Origin: Pseudomonas sp. 7P_10.2_Bac1
GTDB lineage: Bacteria > Pseudomonadota > Gammaproteobacteria > Pseudomonadales > Pseudomonadaceae
Length of the DNA stretch: 64,000 bases
Direction: 5' to 3'
Assembly (NCBI RefSeq): GCF_025465935.1
Contig: NZ_JANLNV010000090.1
Span: 62,001 to 126,000 of the forward strand
In this document: in pieces, positions 1-9,023 of the stretch
Layout: every line of letters begins with the position of its first letter
Position numbering within the stretch: position 1 is the first letter of the stretch
Translations under genes and position numbers: made by a program
The notes under the pieces: model-generated
Database searches by the model: none
What the model was told of the DNA's origin: nothing
What the model saw: only the letters and a program-made list of their open reading frames with translations

Positions 1-2
1 CG

Positions 3-443
3 GGCTTTGAAGAGGGGCGAGTCACACGCGGCGGCACCTTCAGCGGCAACCCCATGGCCTGCGCAGCCGTGACCACCACCCTGACACAACTGGACTGCGC
101 TGATTACCCCCAATTGATCGCCCGCGGCGACGCCTTGCGCGGCGCCATAGAAAACATCTTCAAAGGCCACGGCATCACCGTCACCACCAGCGGCTACGGC
201 AACGTATTTGGCATCTGGCACGGCCCAGTCGCCCCGAGCACCTACCAACAAGCGGCGCAACTCGCCAACCCGGCCTTCAGCAAAGACCTGCACCTGGCCC
301 TGCGCGAAGCGGGCGTGCTGATCATGCCATCGCCCTATGGCCGGTTGTACCTGAGCTTCGAACACGATGACCGCGTAATCGAAGAGATTAAAACCGCGTT
401 TGACCAGGCAGCGCATAAATTGAGTGCCGCATACAGAGCCTAA
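3..443 (+). CDS. Class III (PLP) aminotransferase, 3' end only
   Basis: The gene enters from outside the window, so only about the last 146 residues are seen; the internal ATG at 54 is not the real start. The reading frame opens with GGTFSGNP, which fits the C-terminal small domain of class III aminotransferases (glutamate-1-semialdehyde aminomutase and omega-transaminase group). It ends with a typical YLSFEHDDRVIEEIKTAFD tail. The PLP-binding lysine would lie upstream and cannot be checked. The specific substrate is therefore unknown; HemL-like or an amino-acid/keto-acid transaminase are both possible. Confidence 0.8.
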   Translation, partial: GFEEGRVTRGGTFSGNPMACAAVTTTLTQLDCADYPQLIARGDALRGAIENIFKGHGITVTTSGYGNVFGIWHGPVAPSTYQQAAQLANPAFSKDLHLALREAGVLIMPSPYGRLYLSFEHDDRVIEEIKTAFDQAAHKLSAAYRA

Positions 444-512
444 CGGTGCGGGAGGGTTGTGCGGCGGCTGTAGCCCCTTGATCTTGGCCACTTTGCCGCT
501 TAGCTGTATAGC

Positions 513-2303
513 TCAGGTAAAGCATCGCTGTTCACGCAGCAATGATTCCAACTCTTGTGTGGGTAAAGGTCGGCTGAAGAGGTAGCCCTGGACCTGGTCA
601 CAGCCGTTTTGGGTCAGAAACGCCAATTGCTCCGGGGTTTCGACCCCTTCGGCAATGACCTGCAGGTTGAGGCTATGGGCCAGTTCGATGATGGTGCGGG
701 CAATGGCCGAGTCCTGGGCGTTGTGGGGCACTTCGCGGATAAAGGCGATGTCGATCTTTAATTTATCGATGGGGAATCGGCTCAAGTAAGCCAGGCTCGA
801 ATACCCCGTGCCAAAGTCGTCAATGGAGATTTTCATACCGATATCACGCAGTGCCAGCAAACTGGCAATGGTCTCCGGAGTGTTGATCATCAATGAACTC
901 TCGGTCAGTTCAAGCTCCAACCACTGAGGCTCAACCTGGTACTCATCCAATGAACGCCGGATGTCTTCTACCAGGCCACCTTCGGTGATCTGGTGCGCCG
1001 AGACGTTGACCGCCACCTGCGCCACCCCCAACCCCGAACGCTGCCAATAGGCGATTTGTTTGCACACGCTGGCAATCACCCACTGCCCCACCGTGGAGAT
1101 CAGCCCCATGTCCTCCAAAATAGGCACAAAAACCGCCGGCGAGACGCTGGGCAGCCCCGGCCGGTGCCAGCGCAACAGCGCTTCGACGCCCGACAGCGTG
1201 CCGTCGCTCACGCGTATCTTGGGCTGGTAGTACAACTCAAAGGCCTGCTTGCGCACCGCCTCACGCAAGGCCGTTTCCAGCTCTTGGCGTGCTTGCACTT
1301 CGACGTTCATTTGCGCGGTGTAAAACCGATAAGTGTCCCGGCCCGCTTGTTTGGCGCGATTCATCGCGGTGTTGGCATGCTTGATCAGGCACTCGGCATC
1401 GGCACCGTCTTCGGGGTAAAGGGCAATCCCGATGCTGGCAGTCAGGGTCACGTCCTGGTCATGAACCCGGAACGGCTCACGCAACACTTCACGAATGCGA
1501 TCCACAATCTGCTTGGGCCCCAACTGCCCCTTGCGGATCATCAGGATCAAGGCCAACTCGTCCCCATCCATACGGCCCAATGTGTCACTGACGTTCAGGC
1601 AATTAGACAAGCGATGGCTGAACTCAGCCAGCACCTGATCACCGATCAAGTGCCCCCAGACTTCATTGAGGCTTTTAAAGTCATTCAGATCGACCGTGCA
1701 CACCGCCAGATGCCAACCTCTGAGCTCGGCCTGGGTCAAGCCCATTTGCAACGTGGTGTAAAACAGATCGCGATTGGGCAAGCCGGTCAACGGGTCATAG
1801 TTGGCCATCTTCAGCAGGCGTTCATCGCTGCTCATGGCCGAACGGAACTGCTCTACATCAATGGTGCGCTTTTGCAGCTGCTGTTCGAGCAGCAAGGTAT
1901 GCACCACTTGATAGTCACCAAAGGCCTTGAGCCGCAACAAATTACGCACCCTCAGCCACAGCTCGTCATTGACCACCGGCTTACTGAGCACGTCTTCGGC
2001 GCCCGCCTCCAGCCCTGTAAGCCGCGCGCTTTGTTCAGTGCGGCCCGAGAGCATGATGATCGGAATATTGGCCGTCGACAGGCTCGCCTTGAGCTGGCGG
2101 GCCACCTGATAACCGTCCATCCCCGGCATCATTGCATCGAGCAGGATCAAGTCGGGCGTGTGCTTGGCGACCATGTCCAGGGCCATCTCCCCGGAGCTGG
2201 CGCTCAGTGTTAAATAGCCCTGTTCCTGTAACAGGATCCCCAGCAGTTTTCGGATGCCTGGGTCATCATCAACAATCAAGACCGTGGCCGGCGTTGTAGG
2301 CAT
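513..2303 (-). CDS. Response regulator with GGDEF and EAL domains (c-di-GMP turnover)
   Basis: A 596-residue cytoplasmic protein with an N-terminal receiver domain (about 1-125; acidic DDD at 12-14, phospho-acceptor Asp56 in LLDAMMPGMDG), a GGDEF domain (about 165-325) and a C-terminal EAL domain (about 340-590). The GGDEF signature is degenerate: MDGDEL near residues 243-249 replaces GGDEF, so cyclase activity is doubtful. The EAL domain keeps VEALLRW, ELTES, DDFGTGYSS, the KIDIAFI lysine and EGVET, so phosphodiesterase activity is likely. No histidine kinase lies beside it. It probably lowers c-di-GMP on phosphorylation, which is inference. Confidence 0.9.
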   Translation of the reverse strand: MPTTPATVLIVDDDPGIRKLLGILLQEQGYLTLSASSGEMALDMVAKHTPDLILLDAMMPGMDGYQVARQLKASLSTANIPIIMLSGRTEQSARLTGLEAGAEDVLSKPVVNDELWLRVRNLLRLKAFGDYQVVHTLLLEQQLQKRTIDVEQFRSAMSSDERLLKMANYDPLTGLPNRDLFYTTLQMGLTQAELRGWHLAVCTVDLNDFKSLNEVWGHLIGDQVLAEFSHRLSNCLNVSDTLGRMDGDELALILMIRKGQLGPKQIVDRIREVLREPFRVHDQDVTLTASIGIALYPEDGADAECLIKHANTAMNRAKQAGRDTYRFYTAQMNVEVQARQELETALREAVRKQAFELYYQPKIRVSDGTLSGVEALLRWHRPGLPSVSPAVFVPILEDMGLISTVGQWVIASVCKQIAYWQRSGLGVAQVAVNVSAHQITEGGLVEDIRRSLDEYQVEPQWLELELTESSLMINTPETIASLLALRDIGMKISIDDFGTGYSSLAYLSRFPIDKLKIDIAFIREVPHNAQDSAIARTIIELAHSLNLQVIAEGVETPEQLAFLTQNGCDQVQGYLFSRPLPTQELESLLREQRCFT

Positions 2304-2698
2304 GAAGAATCCTCAATTCAGTCGGCCTGGTTTTCCAGCCATGAACGGTCTTCGGGTGGTTTGCGCAAGGTATGAGCCTTGTGCGACAAGGGCTCGCGCT
2401 TTAAGTGGATTGGAGTAAAGCACCCTTCTGAGGGTTTCTCCACGCGAGTGCTCTACAGAGTGCCAGCCATCAGCCCTCGAGGGCGAAGATCCGCCTCAAC
2501 AGCCGGACTTGAGGGGGGGAGTTGTTTAGAAACAATCGCTAACAACACGACCGTTCCCAGGCCGTGCAAGCCGGAAAATCAGCCGTTTCGTACGAAACTT
2601 CGCTTTCAATCTAGCGAAACTTCCGAGAAAATCCCGTTCGCTTGCTCCGCTCCACTTCGAGGCATAGTCTCTGGCCATCGCTGTCCATCAGCGGTTGG

Positions 2699-2904
2699 GT
2701 TTAGTAGCCCGACGATGTGATCAGGCGCAAGGCGCCACCTCCGCGGGGCGTTTTTTTCGGCCCGCGTTTTATGGTGGCCGTGCGCAGGGCGTCTTCGGGC
2801 GCGCCGGGTTCCTGATCACCGGTCTACTAACCTGCGTACGGCTGCCACCCACTCGTTTAGTAGCGACAGGTGACAGCTCCTTTAAGTGATCAGGAGTTGT
2901 ACCC
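2699..2904 (+). promoter_or_regulatory. Structured 5' leader with alternative pairings over the ribosome binding site
   Basis: The leader carries the paired words GTTTAGTAG and GTGATCAGG twice: at 2699-2707 with 2717-2725, and at 2855-2863 with 2886-2894. The middle segment holds the complements CCTGATCAC (2811-2819) and CTACTAA (2824-2830). The middle strand can therefore pair with the upstream copy or with the downstream copy. The downstream copy overlaps the AGGAG ribosome binding site (2892-2896) of the ATG at 2905. A second stem is formed by GGTGGC near 2773 and GCCACC near 2843, enclosing a small TTCG-loop hairpin near 2790-2800. A weak promoter (TTGCTC 2642-2647, TAGTCT 2665-2670, 17-bp spacer) precedes it. 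From memory, similar leaders are common before DUF6124/DUF3077-type genes in Pseudomonas. Confidence 0.65.
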
Positions 2905-3255
2905 ATGAAAAAAATTGTCCCCGATCCGCCCTCCCCTTCCCTGCACGATGCTGCTGAATGCGATGCACAGTCGCTGGACCGCGCCGCCGCCGAGCGCGCG
3001 CTCAATTACTACCTGCAAGAACCCAAGCCTCCACGTCACATGCACATGGCCACCTATGCCATCCCGGACAGCGTTGATCTGGAAGCGGCTTTGGCTCAAG
3101 CCTCAGACTTGCTGGGCTGCGCGGGTGCTTCGGCAAGCGAAGCGGGAAACAGCCTTAGCGGGCACGCGCGCCATCTGGTGTTATCGACCCTGCACCTGGT
3201 GGAGCTGGCCAAGGCGTATATCGATAAATCGCTGGACGGTTTACCAACGAACTAA
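2905..3255 (+). CDS. DUF6124 family small protein
   Basis: A 116-residue protein starting MKKIVPDPP with an AGGAG site eight bases upstream. It has a proline-rich N-terminus, a helix with an AAAERALNYYL motif and a C-terminal helical part (ASDLLGCAGASASE, then RHLVLSTLHLVELAKAYIDKSL), matching the small Pseudomonas family I know as DUF6124. No signal peptide or membrane segment is seen. The function of the family is unknown. Its notable feature is the long structured leader, which suggests control at the level of translation. Confidence 0.8.
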   Translation: MKKIVPDPPSPSLHDAAECDAQSLDRAAAERALNYYLQEPKPPRHMHMATYAIPDSVDLEAALAQASDLLGCAGASASEAGNSLSGHARHLVLSTLHLVELAKAYIDKSLDGLPTN

Positions 3256-4774
3256 AGCAGCGCGCGCCTGCTTGGCGACAGGCGCTTCAACCCTCCGGTA
3301 GGTGAAACGGCAATGTCACCCTCACACGCCTAGCGTTTGTGGCCCTGCATGACAGGCTCGGCAATACCGGCCAAACCCGCAAAAGACACATCAAAGCTAC
3401 CCACCCGAACACCTCACCACCTGCTCGCTCATATCGCCATACAGCCCATAGTTGATCGAGAACGCGACAAGCCCAACGCTTTATGCAGATGTTTGATCTG
3501 GCAATACAACTCGCCCATGTTTACGCAAGGCTTGGCGTCATGGCTTCGCGCTTTAACACAACTGTCATTAATACTAAGCAGCCCGACCGGCACTTTGACC
3601 AAGGCCGAGTGCACCATATAAGTGCAACAACCGATCCAGACTTAACGGCCCGGGCTAGCCCATAGGCTCGATGCCAGTCGAGAGAACAGCGCATCACTCT
3701 TGAACGCACCCAGCGGCCAACCGACGCCACCTTCTGCCATAGGCCCCAACCGGGCGAACCCCATGACACGCGGGTTTCCATAGGCTCTACCAACACAGCC
3801 GAGGGTGACGTAAGACGGTGATCAGCTCTGACGTAAGAAGCGTCTACAGGTGAACCCGGCCTCATCCGAATTGTTGAGGCAGCCGACAATACCCGGCCTC
3901 AATGGGCTGTGTTATCGCTGTGCGATTGCTTGCATAAGCGCACTAAATTGAAGCGCCAATCAAGTCGCCTTAACACATCTTGAGCACATTAGTAGTGTCA
4001 AACTCGACAACAATAGCCAGTAATCAAATGCTATTTATCGAATATCGGTCGATAGGATGTTTTGATATGCACATCAATATCACAGTGCCACCACCACTAA
4101 GTTTAGGTGAATAGTCATACAAGTTCGAACTCTAAAGTCTGAGTATGCATAACATATAAACAAACAGTTCTTACGTGAGGCACATTGCTGTACTGCCAGC
4201 GGCCCGACGAGACTGAGATGGCGGCGGAGCCCATGATCAGCGAGCCCGAGCCCACATCTGACCCGAGCGAGGGTTAGCAACCGGCACAGCGCTGCCAACA
4301 GATGCACATTAAGGTCAGAGAGTACAGCCCAAAAGCCCGCAGATTGAGCCTTTGCAGCCAAAGCCACTGCAAATTCAGAGGCAAAACGTGCCCCCAAAAC
4401 CTCCCTGAAGGATCGTCAACCACACGTCTGAAATGTCAATTTTCGTCAAGAAAAAACAAGAAAATGTTATTTTTTGTCAAGCAAAATTCGTTGAAAAAGG
4501 CTATATATAGCCCCTCTCGTTACATCTTGTATATAAAGGTTGATCTTAGAGACGCTGAGCCGTTAATATTTTCGCACCTACAACTTCACACCGGCCTTAT
4601 CTGTGTTTCAGACAGAAGGAACTGTTGCCTTGTGAAGGCCATGTCTACATAGCAATTGCTACACATCGGCTTTTACACACAGGTACAGCCATTGCCCAAA
4701 AGCGGGAATGGCGGTCGTGACGATTAGTTGAATGCTCTCGCCGGCTGAGCATATTTGGCACAAAGGAAGCTGCC
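3256..4774. other. 1.5-kb stretch without a supportable gene
   Basis: No open frame here has family-like composition, a ribosome binding site or a recognisable domain. Short frames on the minus strand between 3400 and 3890 read as broken protein-like text interrupted by stops, so a decayed gene is possible but cannot be identified. The composition becomes AT-rich from about 3900 to 4650, where the promoter region of the polysaccharide locus is expected. Confidence 0.5.
4540..4569 (+). promoter_or_regulatory. Candidate sigma70 promoter of the phosphatase-kinase genes
   Basis: TTGATC (4540-4545) and TAATAT (4564-4569) are separated by 18 bases and lie about 205 bases before the phosphatase gene in AT-rich DNA. 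This is a pattern match only; transcript mapping would be needed. Confidence 0.3.
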
Positions 4775-5215
4775 TTGTTTAAACGAATCTTGATTGTCTG
4801 CGTCGGCAACATCTGCCGCAGTCCAACAGCAGAACATATGCTGCGGGTCGCCCTTGCCCCCTCCGATATTGTCGTGAGTTCTGCGGGGTTGGGCGCCTTG
4901 GAAAACCACGCCATCGAAAAAAACGCCCGTGCTGTCCTTGAAAGCAAAGGTCATGTCCTGGGCGAGCATAGCGGTACCCAACTCAACTCAACTCTGATAA
5001 ATGATTCGGATCTCATCCTTGTCATGGAAAAGAAACACATTGACGGTGTACTGAAAATTGCCCCGGAAGCACGCGGTAAAGTCTTGTTGCTGGGCAAATG
5101 GCAAAATAACCGAGAAATCGACGACCCCTATCGCCAGGGGAAAGCCGCCTTCGACCATGCGTACGCGCTAATTGAAGAAGCTGTCAACGCATGGGCCCAG
5201 CGCCTAAAGCGCTGA
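4775..5215 (+). CDS. etp: Low-molecular-weight protein tyrosine phosphatase (Wzb/Etp type)
   Basis: A 146-residue cytoplasmic phosphatase. The active-site loop CVGNICRS near the N-terminus gives the C-X5-R signature (Cys9, Arg15), and the general acid lies in DDPYRQG (Asp116/Asp117). It would remove phosphate from the C-terminal tyrosines of the kinase encoded next door, cycling it during polymer assembly and export. The start is TTG at 4775 with AGGAAG five bases upstream; no better ATG exists before the active site. Gene order phosphatase-kinase matches etp-etk of group 4 capsule and wzb-wzc of colanic acid loci. Confidence 0.9.
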   Translation: MFKRILIVCVGNICRSPTAEHMLRVALAPSDIVVSSAGLGALENHAIEKNARAVLESKGHVLGEHSGTQLNSTLINDSDLILVMEKKHIDGVLKIAPEARGKVLLLGKWQNNREIDDPYRQGKAAFDHAYALIEEAVNAWAQRLKR

Positions 5216-5233
5216 GTCATTTCCTGTTTACCT

Positions 5234-7483
5234 GTGAAGAAAAAGAATCGAACTATGCAGCAAGCACCCGTGACAAAGTCCCATGAACACGAAGACGATA
5301 ACGACGAAATCGACCTTATGGGGTTGTTGGGCACGCTGATCGATCACAAATGGTTGATCGCAGGTGTTACCGGCGTATTTATGGCCGCGGGCGTGGCGTA
5401 TGCGCTCCTGGCTACTCCGGTGTATCAGGCGAATGCGTTGATCCAGGTTGAGCCGAAGAAGAATGACCCGTTGGGGTTTTCTGATGTCAGCAGCTTGCTG
5501 GGTAAAGAGTCGCCGTCGGCTACTGAGATTGAGCTGATTAAGTCGCGTAAGAATATCGGTGCGACCGTTGATAACCTGAAGCTGGATATCGACGTACAGC
5601 CAAATCGCTTCCCACTGATCGGGGAGTTTGTAGCACGTCGCTTTAAACCAGAAACAGATGATGAAGTCGCAAGCCCACTGTTGGGCATGAATAGCTATGC
5701 ATGGGGCGGAGAAGAGCTAAAGGTCGCCCAGCTTGAAGTTCCACGGGATTTATTGGGCAAACAACTGACTCTGGTCAGTGATGGCGCCGGAACTTTTACT
5801 CTTCTTGACGACGACAATAATCTCTTGGCTAAAGGTGAAGTTGGCCAGGATATCAATGAGCATGGCATCAAGCTCCAGGTTGAAGCGCTACACGCGAATC
5901 CTGGAACTAAATTCACCGTAGTCCGCAATCCACGCCTCAACACCATCATGGACTACCAAAAGGAATTAGACGTTTCTGAGCGCGGAAAAGACTCCGGAAT
6001 GATCGGTTTGGCTCTCGAAGACAAAAATCCAACAATAGCTATTCAAACACTGAACGAGATTGCGCGCTTGTATGTGCAGCAAAACGTTGAGCGGACCTCT
6101 GCAGAGGCTGCTCAAAGCCTTGGTTTTCTAAGAGACCAATTACCTCAAGTACGCAAGGATCTGGAAAAAGCTGAAAATGCTCTGAATGCCTTCCAGATAC
6201 GCAGTAAATCCATCGATATCAGCCTCGAAGCAAAGGCTATTCTTGACCAAATTGTAGCCTTGGACACCAGCATCTCTGCTCTTAAACTGCAAAAGGCAGA
6301 GATGGATCGTAAATTCACTCCACAGCACCCAGCTTATCGGGCGCTAATGGGACAGCTTGCTGAACTAACGGCTAAACAAAATCGCTTAGCAAAGCAAGTT
6401 GAAGGTCTACCTACAACGCAGCAAGAACTGCTGAGCCTGACCCGCGATTTGAAGGTCAGTACCGAGATCTACACTCAGTTGCTGAATAAATCCCAAGAAT
6501 TAGACGTCATGCGCGCTGGCGCAGTTGGTAACGTGCGTTTGATCGATACCGCCGATGTAGATCTACTAAGTCCGGTCAAGCCTAAAAAAGCATTGATCGT
6601 ATTGATAGCAACCTTGATTGGTGCTGTCATATCGATCGGCTATGTTCTGTTTCGCAGAGCGCTTAACCGCGGCGTGCAAAATCCAGATGACATTGAGAAA
6701 CTCGGCCTGCCGGTATATGCCTCAATTCCATTTAGCTCACTGCAAAAAGTCGAAGATGACAAGAGCACTGGCGGCCGTGGCACACGTGTCACACCGTTGC
6801 TGGCAAGCAGCCATCCAACTGACCTTGCAATTGAGGGGATGCGCAGTCTACGTACTAGCTTGCATTTCGCCATGCTAGAAGCTGACAACAACCGACTCAT
6901 GATCTCAGGCCCTAGCCCTAAGGTTGGTAAGTCTTTCGTGTCCTCAAACCTGGCTGCAGTTATCGCGCAATCGGGCCAGCGCGTACTGCTAGTCGACGTG
7001 GATATGCGCAAAGGCTATATCCATAAAATGTTTGATATCCCAGTTGAAAATGGTCTGTCAGATGTACTGGCTAAACGCTGCGATTTAAATACTGCAACTC
7101 ACAGCTCAGAAGTAGAAAATCTCTATGTGATAGGCCGCGGGCAAATACCCCCAAACCCATCTGAACTACTGATGCATAAAAACTTTACCGAGTTCCTTGA
7201 TCAAGTCAGTGCGGACTACGATCTGGTCATTCTCGATACACCACCTTTCCTTGCCGTAACCGATGCAGCAATTGTTGGCCGCCAGTCAGGCACAAACCTT
7301 ATTGTTACTCGATTTGAACTGAACCCAGCACGCGAAGTCGAACTGACCATGCGTCGTTTTGCGCAAAGTGGTATCAATCTAAAAGGCGCTATTTTTAACG
7401 GCGTTGAAAAGCGTGCTTCAGCAAAATATGGCTATGGCGCATATGGTTATTACAACTACGAGTACAAGTCTGATAGCGTTTAA
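5234..7483 (+). CDS. etk: Polysaccharide co-polymerase and tyrosine autokinase (Wzc/Etk type)
   Basis: A 749-residue inner-membrane protein. It has a cytoplasmic N-terminus, a first membrane segment (about 41-60), a large periplasmic Wzz-like domain with coiled coil (about 280-430), a second membrane segment near residue 455-475 and a C-terminal BY-kinase. The kinase shows Walker A GPSPKVGKS (559-567), Walker A' LLVDVDMRKG and Walker B LVILDTPP (Asp668). The tail holds seven tyrosines (KYGYGAYGYYNYEY) for autophosphorylation. It controls chain length and couples polymerisation to Wza export. The start is GTG at 5234 or ATG at 5255; neither has a strong ribosome binding site. Confidence 0.93.
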   Translation: MKKKNRTMQQAPVTKSHEHEDDNDEIDLMGLLGTLIDHKWLIAGVTGVFMAAGVAYALLATPVYQANALIQVEPKKNDPLGFSDVSSLLGKESPSATEIELIKSRKNIGATVDNLKLDIDVQPNRFPLIGEFVARRFKPETDDEVASPLLGMNSYAWGGEELKVAQLEVPRDLLGKQLTLVSDGAGTFTLLDDDNNLLAKGEVGQDINEHGIKLQVEALHANPGTKFTVVRNPRLNTIMDYQKELDVSERGKDSGMIGLALEDKNPTIAIQTLNEIARLYVQQNVERTSAEAAQSLGFLRDQLPQVRKDLEKAENALNAFQIRSKSIDISLEAKAILDQIVALDTSISALKLQKAEMDRKFTPQHPAYRALMGQLAELTAKQNRLAKQVEGLPTTQQELLSLTRDLKVSTEIYTQLLNKSQELDVMRAGAVGNVRLIDTADVDLLSPVKPKKALIVLIATLIGAVISIGYVLFRRALNRGVQNPDDIEKLGLPVYASIPFSSLQKVEDDKSTGGRGTRVTPLLASSHPTDLAIEGMRSLRTSLHFAMLEADNNRLMISGPSPKVGKSFVSSNLAAVIAQSGQRVLLVDVDMRKGYIHKMFDIPVENGLSDVLAKRCDLNTATHSSEVENLYVIGRGQIPPNPSELLMHKNFTEFLDQVSADYDLVILDTPPFLAVTDAAIVGRQSGTNLIVTRFELNPAREVELTMRRFAQSGINLKGAIFNGVEKRASAKYGYGAYGYYNYEYKSDSV

Positions 7484-7508
7484 TTTAATTCATCCCTATT
7501 GACAACCC

Positions 7509-7537
7509 AAGCACCCTAAAACCCAAGGGTGCTTTTA
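7509..7537 (+). terminator. Intrinsic terminator after the autokinase gene
   Basis: AAGCACCC (7509-7516) pairs perfectly with GGGTGCTT (7527-7534), followed by TTTT. It separates the phosphatase-kinase pair from the JUMPstart element and the sugar genes, so these may be two transcription units. Confidence 0.75.
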
Positions 7538-7597
7538 CTGTTAGACAACTATTTTAAGCCTCGCAAATTAAAAATACCGCTTTCAGGAATTGGCGAA

Positions 7598-7620
7598 TAA
7601 TCCTGGGGCGGTAGCGTGCC
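7598..7620 (+). promoter_or_regulatory. JUMPstart / ops element (RfaH recruitment site)
   Basis: GGCGGTAGCGTGC at 7607-7619 is an exact match to the ops core known from enterobacterial O-antigen, capsule and haemolysin operons. The bases before it (AATCCTGG, then GG) also follow the JUMPstart consensus closely. It lies 114 bases before the flippase gene, where such elements normally sit. In known systems, RNA polymerase pauses at ops and recruits the NusG paralogue RfaH, which suppresses termination through long operons. No rfaH is in the window. Confidence 0.85.
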
Positions 7621-7733
7621 TAAATCAGTATTGAGTCGATATAAACGAATACTTTTTAACCACGCTCAATATCAAATAGCCATATCAAGAATTTAAAATT
7701 ATCTGCCCGACAAGTAAAAAGGCATAACGCTAA

Positions 7734-8978
7734 ATGTCAAATCACAGCCTTAGACGCCTTATTAACATTGTCTTACGAGGCACTACTCTAGCCAGCAAAT
7801 TTCTCCTGATTTTTTTTCTGGCCAAATTCCTTGAGCCACAGGAATTGGGCCTGTACGGCCTACTCACCGTCACAATCAGCTACGCCCTGTATTTACTTGG
7901 ATTCGATTTCTACACCTTCACTACGCGTGAGATTCTAAAGCGGGAACGTCATGAATGGGGAGGACTGCTGAAGGACCAAGGCGCCCTCTCACTAGTGCTA
8001 TACATCATTGTTTTACCACTACTGACATTGATATTTATCCAAGGGCTTTTACCCTGGAGCGTTGCTGGTTGGTTTTTTGCACTGCTGGTATTAGAGCATT
8101 TGACCCAAGAGTTAAGCCGCCTGTTAATCGCTATCTCTGAACAGTTGCTTGCCAGCATCATGCTATTTCTACGGTCTGGGATTTGGGCAGTCATTGTGAC
8201 CGCAGTGATGTTTTTTCGAGCCGATACCCGTGATCTGAACATCGTATTAGGTGCTTGGACCCTGGGCAGTTTCACTGCTCTGCTGCTGGCGATTTATCGA
8301 TTGAAGCAATTAAATATCGCTGGCTGGCACAAGAAAATAAGCTGGCAATGGATAGGGACTGGCCTGAAAGTCGCGATTCCATTATTGCTCGCAACTCTGG
8401 CACTTCGCGGACTGCTAACCATAGATCGCTACTGGTTTGCTGACTTGGTGAATTTGGAGGTACTGGGAGCTTATGTGTTGTTTATGGGTATCAGTAACGC
8501 CCTTCTATCATTTCTAGATGCTGGTGTGTTTGCTTTCATCTATCCGGCCCTCATCAGTGCGCATCACAGTAAGGATGCCGCTAGCTTCCGCTTTAAACTT
8601 CGAGCGCTTCTATGGCAAACGGTAATATTGTCGGCTGTATTTGCAATTATTGCTCTACTGGTGATAGACCCATTGCTGGTATGGCTTAATAAACCTTTGT
8701 ACCAGGCAAATGAAAACTTGTTTTCATGGACATTGTTAATCACCCTGCTCTCTGCGCTAGGCATGATTCCGCACTATGCGCTGTATGCCCAAGGGTTCGA
8801 CCGGCCCATAATTCATAGCCATATTGCGAGCCTGGTGATTTTTATTCCAGCCACTTGGTTGTTGTCCCTGCACTGGCCACTACAAGCAGTGCCTGCAGGG
8901 CTGTGCATAGCTTTCTTGTTGATATTGTTGTGGAAAAGTCTGGCTTTTATACGCTTGACCCCAACGCAATATCGATAA
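7734..8978 (+). CDS. wzx: Wzx-type polysaccharide flippase (MOP superfamily)
   Basis: A 414-residue protein made almost entirely of hydrophobic helices (about 12 predicted), with the early SLRRLINIVLRGTTLASKFLLIFFLAKFL pattern usual for Wzx/RfbX flippases. It should move undecaprenyl-diphosphate-linked repeat units from the cytoplasmic to the periplasmic face of the inner membrane. It is the first gene after the ops element. Wzx proteins are too divergent to deduce the sugar carried; the neighbouring pse genes suggest a pseudaminic-acid-containing unit. Confidence 0.85.
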   Translation: MSNHSLRRLINIVLRGTTLASKFLLIFFLAKFLEPQELGLYGLLTVTISYALYLLGFDFYTFTTREILKRERHEWGGLLKDQGALSLVLYIIVLPLLTLIFIQGLLPWSVAGWFFALLVLEHLTQELSRLLIAISEQLLASIMLFLRSGIWAVIVTAVMFFRADTRDLNIVLGAWTLGSFTALLLAIYRLKQLNIAGWHKKISWQWIGTGLKVAIPLLLATLALRGLLTIDRYWFADLVNLEVLGAYVLFMGISNALLSFLDAGVFAFIYPALISAHHSKDAASFRFKLRALLWQTVILSAVFAIIALLVIDPLLVWLNKPLYQANENLFSWTLLITLLSALGMIPHYALYAQGFDRPIIHSHIASLVIFIPATWLLSLHWPLQAVPAGLCIAFLLILLWKSLAFIRLTPTQYR

Positions 8979-9023
8979 CACCTCCCCCTGAACCTTAAAG
9001 TACTTCACGAAGGAACCTGTTGA

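Noticed and set aside
993..2213. Long open frame on the + strand opposite the GGDEF-EAL gene
   Set aside because: Its translation is rich in His/Gln/Arg with no domain pattern; it is the antisense shadow of a GC-rich gene with strong domain evidence.
2379..2720. 113-residue frame before the DUF6124 leader
   Set aside because: No ribosome binding site and no family resemblance; it overlaps the leader start and is better explained as untranslated DNA.
2695..2889. 64-residue frame inside the DUF6124 leader
   Set aside because: The bases are fully accounted for by the alternative RNA pairings. Similar peptides are sometimes annotated in Pseudomonas, but codon pattern and lack of a start signal argue against a gene.
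3521..3889. 122-residue minus-strand frame in the gene-free stretch
   Set aside because: Trp/Arg/Ser-rich text with no recognisable domain, and neighbouring frames look equally broken. At most a decayed gene.
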